A stretch of DNA of 64,000 nt from Anaerolineae bacterium. GTDB taxonomy: Bacteria > Chloroflexota > Anaerolineae > Aggregatilineales > Phototrophicaceae. A program made the position numbers and the translations under genes. Of the stretch, positions 60,385-64,000 are shown in pieces. Within the stretch, counting starts at the first letter, position 1. Each line of letters starts with the position of its first letter. Under the pieces are notes generated by a model. It was not told the origin of the DNA and did no database searches. It worked only from the letters and a program-made list of their open reading frames with translations. The stretch is taken from the NCBI GenBank assembly GCA_022824465.1, contig JAJDZV010000006.1, forward strand, positions 62,001-126,000, read 5' to 3'.

Positions 60385-61776
60385 TCACATAAGCGCCAGG
60401 TGAGCCATTTCGCGCTGCGGCAGGCTGAGGCGGACAAGGTCGCCGACATCGTCAAGGGTTTCCAGCCGGCTGATATTGTCGAGCAATTCCGCAGTCTGCA
60501 TGTCCGGCAAGATATCGCCAGCCATATGGCGGAACTTGGCTTCGAATTCAGCATCGGTGAGCATATTCTCCGGCTCGCCCTTGGCATGTTCGACGCGGCC
60601 GTGATAGCGCCTGCCGTCATTTGTATGGATGCGCACTTCGCAGCCGTTCTTTGCCGGATGTTCGGCTTGAATCGCCTCGTCCAAGCCGACCTTGACCAAT
60701 TGTCGCAGACGGCGCTGCTGCGGATCGTCGTAGGTCGCGATATCGTCCGAGAACCAGCGACCGCGCGTCAAGATGACCGAAACCGTCACTGGCAAGCTGA
60801 AGGATGCCTGGCCCAAGGTCTGCGGCTCGTAGTTGACGCGGAAGGAGGGCGTGATCGCTTCTTGATAGCTATCGATTTCGATCTCCGTGATCGCATCGAG
60901 GTCGGGCTGGCCAGACTGCAATAGCGCATGCGTCGCGTCCACGCAGGAATGCACATGACGGCAGCCAGCATGCGGTTTGAAGCCCGTGCGCGCCAAAGCT
61001 TCGCCATCAAGCCGATCAAGAAACGCTGGATCGTACCCGGGACCAAAGGCATGGAAATAGCCGTATTCGCCATCAAGCGCCCCCGGCGGACCGCGGAAAC
61101 CGAACTCCGCCATTCTTGCGCTGGCAATGCCGTTCTGCGCCCCGTAGGCTGCCAGCAGGTCCTTCGTATCGCAAGCGCCGGCATCGTAGACATACTGCTC
61201 CGTGCCGCAAGCCATATCCATTGACAGCGCCAGGGCATGCGCGATCTGGTCGGCGGGCAAACCCATGGCGACCGCGGCGGTAACAGCGCTGGCTATAGTG
61301 CCGGCTTGCCCTTTGTGGTCATGCCCGCGTTCCCGCTGCCAGGCATCGACCGCCACCTGAATCATCTCCATCACATCGTAACCGACCGCCAGCGCGGTAA
61401 TGACCTGCTCGCCGCTGAGCCGGTGCATTTCCCCCAGCGTCAGCGCCACCGGCACAAGTTCCGAGGCGACATGGCCCGCGCCGCGATGGCTGTCGTCCAT
61501 GCCCATCGCCTTGCCGGCCACTGCGTTGGCCCAGGTCGCGCCTTCAAGCGTGCTCCGGCGGCCGTCGCCGATAATGGTCGCATCATCGCCGGCGTGCGTC
61601 TGCGCGGCATAGTCAGCCGCCCGCTGTCCCAACTCCGACTGAATGCCGCCGAGAGTCACGCCAAAGTGATCGAGCATGACCTGGCGGGCTCGCGTAACTG
61701 TAAGCTCGCTGAGTTCACCAAAGCGGCGCGCAGCCGCGTATTCGCCGATGAACTGCGCTGCGGTTTGTCCATTCAT
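60385..61776 (-). CDS. MmgE/PrpD family protein (copy 2)
   Basis: 463 aa. The same blocks as copy 1 are present (GMDDSHRGAGHVAS, GTEQYVYDAGACDTKDL, AGCRHVHSCVDA), but overall the two are well diverged, so they probably act on different substrates. AGGAG lies eight bases before the ATG at 61776. It follows an M24-type hydrolase and precedes the dipeptide-epimerase-like gene, all on one strand. Confidence 0.9.
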   Translation of the reverse strand: MNGQTAAQFIGEYAAARRFGELSELTVTRARQVMLDHFGVTLGGIQSELGQRAADYAAQTHAGDDATIIGDGRRSTLEGATWANAVAGKAMGMDDSHRGAGHVASELVPVALTLGEMHRLSGEQVITALAVGYDVMEMIQVAVDAWQRERGHDHKGQAGTIASAVTAAVAMGLPADQIAHALALSMDMACGTEQYVYDAGACDTKDLLAAYGAQNGIASARMAEFGFRGPPGALDGEYGYFHAFGPGYDPAFLDRLDGEALARTGFKPHAGCRHVHSCVDATHALLQSGQPDLDAITEIEIDSYQEAITPSFRVNYEPQTLGQASFSLPVTVSVILTRGRWFSDDIATYDDPQQRRLRQLVKVGLDEAIQAEHPAKNGCEVRIHTNDGRRYHGRVEHAKGEPENMLTDAEFEAKFRHMAGDILPDMQTAELLDNISRLETLDDVGDLVRLSLPQREMAHLALM

Positions 61777-61853
61777 GTGATTGCTCCTAAAGGCTATGTC
61801 GTACAAATTTGCTTTCTAAGTAAATCCAAGTAGGTCGCCCAAAAAGCGAGCCT

Positions 61854-61880
61854 TGTAGGGGCGACCAATCTGATCGCCCG
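61854..61880. repeat. R1 repeat
   Basis: TGTAGGGGCGACCAATCTGA and on to TCGCCCG, in the gap between the M24 and PrpD genes. Confidence 0.8.
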
Positions 61881-61955
61881 CTGCCGCTGATGTCTTTCGA
61901 TAGACCTTGAGTTGACAGAGTCGTCCCTGCAATTCTACAAATCTAGGCATCGAGT

Positions 61956-63113
61956 CTAGGCATCGAGCTGGATGTAGTAGCGGTCGGCGTGATGCGGCGA
62001 CAAGCGGACAGCGCCGCCGGGCGTGACCAGGAAATTATCCGAGATCAGGAAGCCGCGATCGTTCTCGAGTACTGTGCCCGGATGGAAGGACAGCACCATA
62101 TTTGGCTTGAGTTCAAAATCAGGCGCGGCCGGCGAACTCGGTCCGTCGCTGCCGTCCAATCCGGTGCTGTGGCAATCCGGCGTGTGCTTGCCATCAACCG
62201 GGAAGCCGAGATCGCGTATGGCTTTGTCGTTCGCTTCGGAAATATCGCGGAAGGTGTTGCCCGCTTTCGCCGCCGCCGACGAGGCTTCCACCGCCGCCAG
62301 ATACCCATCAAGCAGGGCGCGCACATCATCCGGCAGCGGATCAAAGGAGAAGACGGTCGTCATCTCCAGCCAGTAACCCCAAGGCGATTCGTAGACGATC
62401 TCAAAGTTGATGATGTCATCGCGCCCCATGCGCAGGTCTTTCGGCGTTGGCACCGTGTAAGGCGTGATATCCAGCGACAGCTTGGTCCGACCCCAGAATG
62501 CGCCGAAGGACTTGATATACCCTTCGACCGCGGCGCAGACATCCCAATAGCGCGCGCCAACGCCCGCCACATCCTTGAACACATCCATCGCCGAATCAAG
62601 GATGGCGCCATTCTGCTGGATCGCCTCCAGCTCCAAAGGTGACTTGATCTGCCGGATCGCGTTGAAGGCATCAGTGACCTCGACCATCTCGTAGCCTTCA
62701 AGCTGCTTGACAAAAGCCTGGTAGGTGCCTAATCCCATCAGCTTGCTCATATTGACCATGCCGACTCGCTTGCTGCCAGTCGCGTACGCTTTGGCTTTAT
62801 CGGCCGTAGCCGCGATGATGTCGCCGTCCGGCGTGAAGACCCGCTCGGGCAAGGTGGTCGTTTCGTTGCGGCTCCAGACCGCCTGGTAGGAACTCCAGAC
62901 GTGCAGCCAGGGATGAGGATCCTCCGCGCCGAGAATCGCGTAGGCGACGCCGCCCCACAAGTGAGCGTGGGTGATATAGCGTATGGCGCCAATCCCGCCG
63001 GGCATCGCCTGCCCGGTGATGATCAGGGCGTCAAGGTCCTGCTCCTTCATCATCGCCTGCAACTTGGCCACGCGCCGCGCGGTGTCACGTTTTAAGGCAT
63101 CGTGTGTTAGCAT
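61956..63113 (-). CDS. M24-family creatinase-like hydrolase, metal site not conserved
   Basis: 385 aa. A creatinase N-terminal domain (1-155) is followed by a pita-bread M24 domain. The five metal ligands of methionine/proline aminopeptidases are mostly replaced: the Asp pair reads INFEIVYESPWGYWLE (Glu238, Glu250), MVLSFHPG has His344 in place of the Glu, and ISDNFLVT lacks the last Glu. His315 (CHSTGLD) remains. This resembles metal-free creatinase-type amidohydrolases. With the ornithine-cyclodeaminase-like gene upstream it recalls ectoine hydrolase next to EutC; creatine or a lactam are alternatives. Its ATG follows GAGGAGC near the previous stop. Confidence 0.85.
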   Translation of the reverse strand: MLTHDALKRDTARRVAKLQAMMKEQDLDALIITGQAMPGGIGAIRYITHAHLWGGVAYAILGAEDPHPWLHVWSSYQAVWSRNETTTLPERVFTPDGDIIAATADKAKAYATGSKRVGMVNMSKLMGLGTYQAFVKQLEGYEMVEVTDAFNAIRQIKSPLELEAIQQNGAILDSAMDVFKDVAGVGARYWDVCAAVEGYIKSFGAFWGRTKLSLDITPYTVPTPKDLRMGRDDIINFEIVYESPWGYWLEMTTVFSFDPLPDDVRALLDGYLAAVEASSAAAKAGNTFRDISEANDKAIRDLGFPVDGKHTPDCHSTGLDGSDGPSSPAAPDFELKPNMVLSFHPGTVLENDRGFLISDNFLVTPGGAVRLSPHHADRYYIQLDA

Positions 63114-63126
63114 CTAGTTTTGCTCC

Positions 63127-64000
63127 TCATAGCTCGTATTCGTATGGTTGATTGAATTGAAACTCCGTGCCGATTCCCCCTTCGCGCGCCTTTTCATAGA
63201 GTCGGGCGCAGACGGCGACATCTTCAATGCCGGTGCCGCCGGAGAGGAAAAGCGTCCATTTGCTGTCGGCTTTGCGTCCTTCTACCTTACCGGCGACCAG
63301 CCCGGCCAGATCGCCAAGGATATGCGCTTCGTCTATGATACCCGCTTCGAGCGGGATGATGATCTCGCCGTTTTCCTTTAAGCCCTGCTCCATTTCGTCG
63401 ACGAAGACTCGGCTCTTGACGACTGTATACTCATCGATCTCGCGCACCCAGGGATAGTGCGCGCCCAGCGCATTGATGTGCACTGGCTTGTCGGGCAGCG
63501 TCGCGCCCTCGAATACCGGCGATGGCGAGGTGGTGATCGTGATGACGATATCGGCATCCGCCAGCGCTTCCGCCGGTGAGCCCGCCGGTCTTACATCAAC
63601 GCCCAATTCGCCGGTCATTCTGTCGCAGAACTCATGCCGCTCTTTCTCCCGGCGGCTGTATGCCTTTACCGATTCAAGCGCGCAGACCTTGGTCGCCGCA
63701 TAGAGTTGCGAGCGGGCATGGCGACCCGTGCCGAAGAGCGCCAACTGCGCGCTGTCAGCCGGCGCCAGTTGGCGAATGGCTACCGCCGAAAGCGCCGCGG
63801 TCTTGAGCCAGTCCCAATAGAGCGCTTCCATGACCGCGGCAAGCGCGCCCGTATCCGTGTCGAAGAGGAACATGAAGGTCTCCAGCCCTTGCGGCAAGCC
63901 GGTAGTGTAGGCGTTCAAGCCGGCCCCGCCCAAGCCCGGCAAGAGCGCGCCCTTGAATTGGAAGGAAGCTTTCGAGCCCGAGGGCAAATGTCCGGCGCGG
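63127..64000 (-). CDS. Ornithine cyclodeaminase/mu-crystallin family protein, 5' end cut by window
   Basis: The frame is open through the window edge, so the N-terminal part (probably 30-40 residues, judging by the family length of about 320-330) is missing. The visible 290 residues include the Rossmann nucleotide motif LFGTGRHARSQL and the family segment INALGAHYPWVREID. Members act on ornithine, on imino acids such as pyrroline carboxylate, or in ectoine breakdown (EutC). It lies 13 bp before the M24 hydrolase gene, so they are probably co-transcribed. A TTG at 63987 is not a likely start. Confidence 0.85.
   Translation of the reverse strand, partial: RAGHLPSGSKASFQFKGALLPGLGGAGLNAYTTGLPQGLETFMFLFDTDTGALAAVMEALYWDWLKTAALSAVAIRQLAPADSAQLALFGTGRHARSQLYAATKVCALESVKAYSRREKERHEFCDRMTGELGVDVRPAGSPAEALADADIVITITTSPSPVFEGATLPDKPVHINALGAHYPWVREIDEYTVVKSRVFVDEMEQGLKENGEIIIPLEAGIIDEAHILGDLAGLVAGKVEGRKADSKWTLFLSGGTGIEDVAVCARLYEKAREGGIGTEFQFNQPYEYEL

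Overview
The window is a GC-rich, gene-dense stretch of bacterial chromosome devoted mostly to catabolism of small organic solutes. It carries three enolase-superfamily enzymes, two MmgE/PrpD proteins, a phytanoyl-CoA-dioxygenase-like enzyme, two Gfo/Idh/MocA dehydrogenases, an inositol (iol) cluster, L-arabinose genes, a GH4 glycosidase, two family-5 (dipeptide/oligosaccharide) ABC import systems, TolB/WD40 and Asp-box propellers and SH3b proteins. Together with the secreted SH3b/Cys-repeat protein, this suggests a member of Chloroflexota (SAR202- or Anaerolineae-like, possibly marine or host-associated). That placement is inferred from gene content; there is no rRNA or tRNA in the window to confirm it.

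Layout. 168-18580 is entirely on the minus strand: a TolB-like membrane protein, an enolase-superfamily enzyme, an acyl-CoA ligase, an SDR, a 43-aa small gene, a glutamine-synthetase-like ligase, a Gfo/Idh dehydrogenase, a secreted WD40 protein and a PhyH dioxygenase. These are followed by an inositol cluster read iolG-iolC-(DfsB/DinB)-iolB-[ATPase + DUF4435 cassette]-iolD. The two-gene cassette at 12404-14653 resembles a PARIS (AriA/AriB) anti-phage system. It is visibly lower in GC and sits inside the inositol operon.

18696-20820 (+) is a tandem array of small acidic antitoxin-like and RelE/ParE-like toxin genes: one orphan antitoxin and three complete pairs, two of them made by a recent 689-bp duplication. 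It is followed by a cytochrome P450 and a secreted SH3b/Cys-repeat protein with a C-terminal HExxH domain. 23796-27399 holds a cupin, rpiA, a xylose-isomerase-like TIM-barrel enzyme and a DeoR/LacI hybrid regulator.

27686-40741 (+) looks like a saccharide uptake and breakdown locus: GH4 glycosidase, a complete family-5 ABC importer (dppD-SBP-dppB-dppC-dppF), a DUF4870-like protein, a GT39-like membrane glycosyltransferase, araD-like aldolase/epimerase and araA. 40752-47334 holds a hendecad coiled-coil membrane protein, an APC permease fused to two UspA domains, and a large Asp-box propeller protein.

47562-52714 has a MenC/N-succinylamino-acid-racemase-type enzyme, a repeat-rich intergenic region, an RpiR regulator, a cysteine-synthase-like enzyme and a COG3375-type GNAT. 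52711-64000 (minus) is a second catabolic block: PrpD, DegT aminotransferase, ABC permeases and binding protein without ATPases, a dipeptide-epimerase-like enolase member, another PrpD, a creatinase-like M24 protein and an ornithine-cyclodeaminase-like gene cut by the window edge.

Two families of short palindromic repeats (one with core TGTAGGGGCGA...TCGCCCG, one with CTCCCCCTCCCT...GGGGGCCGGGGGTGGGG) fill most intergenic gaps and reach into gene ends.
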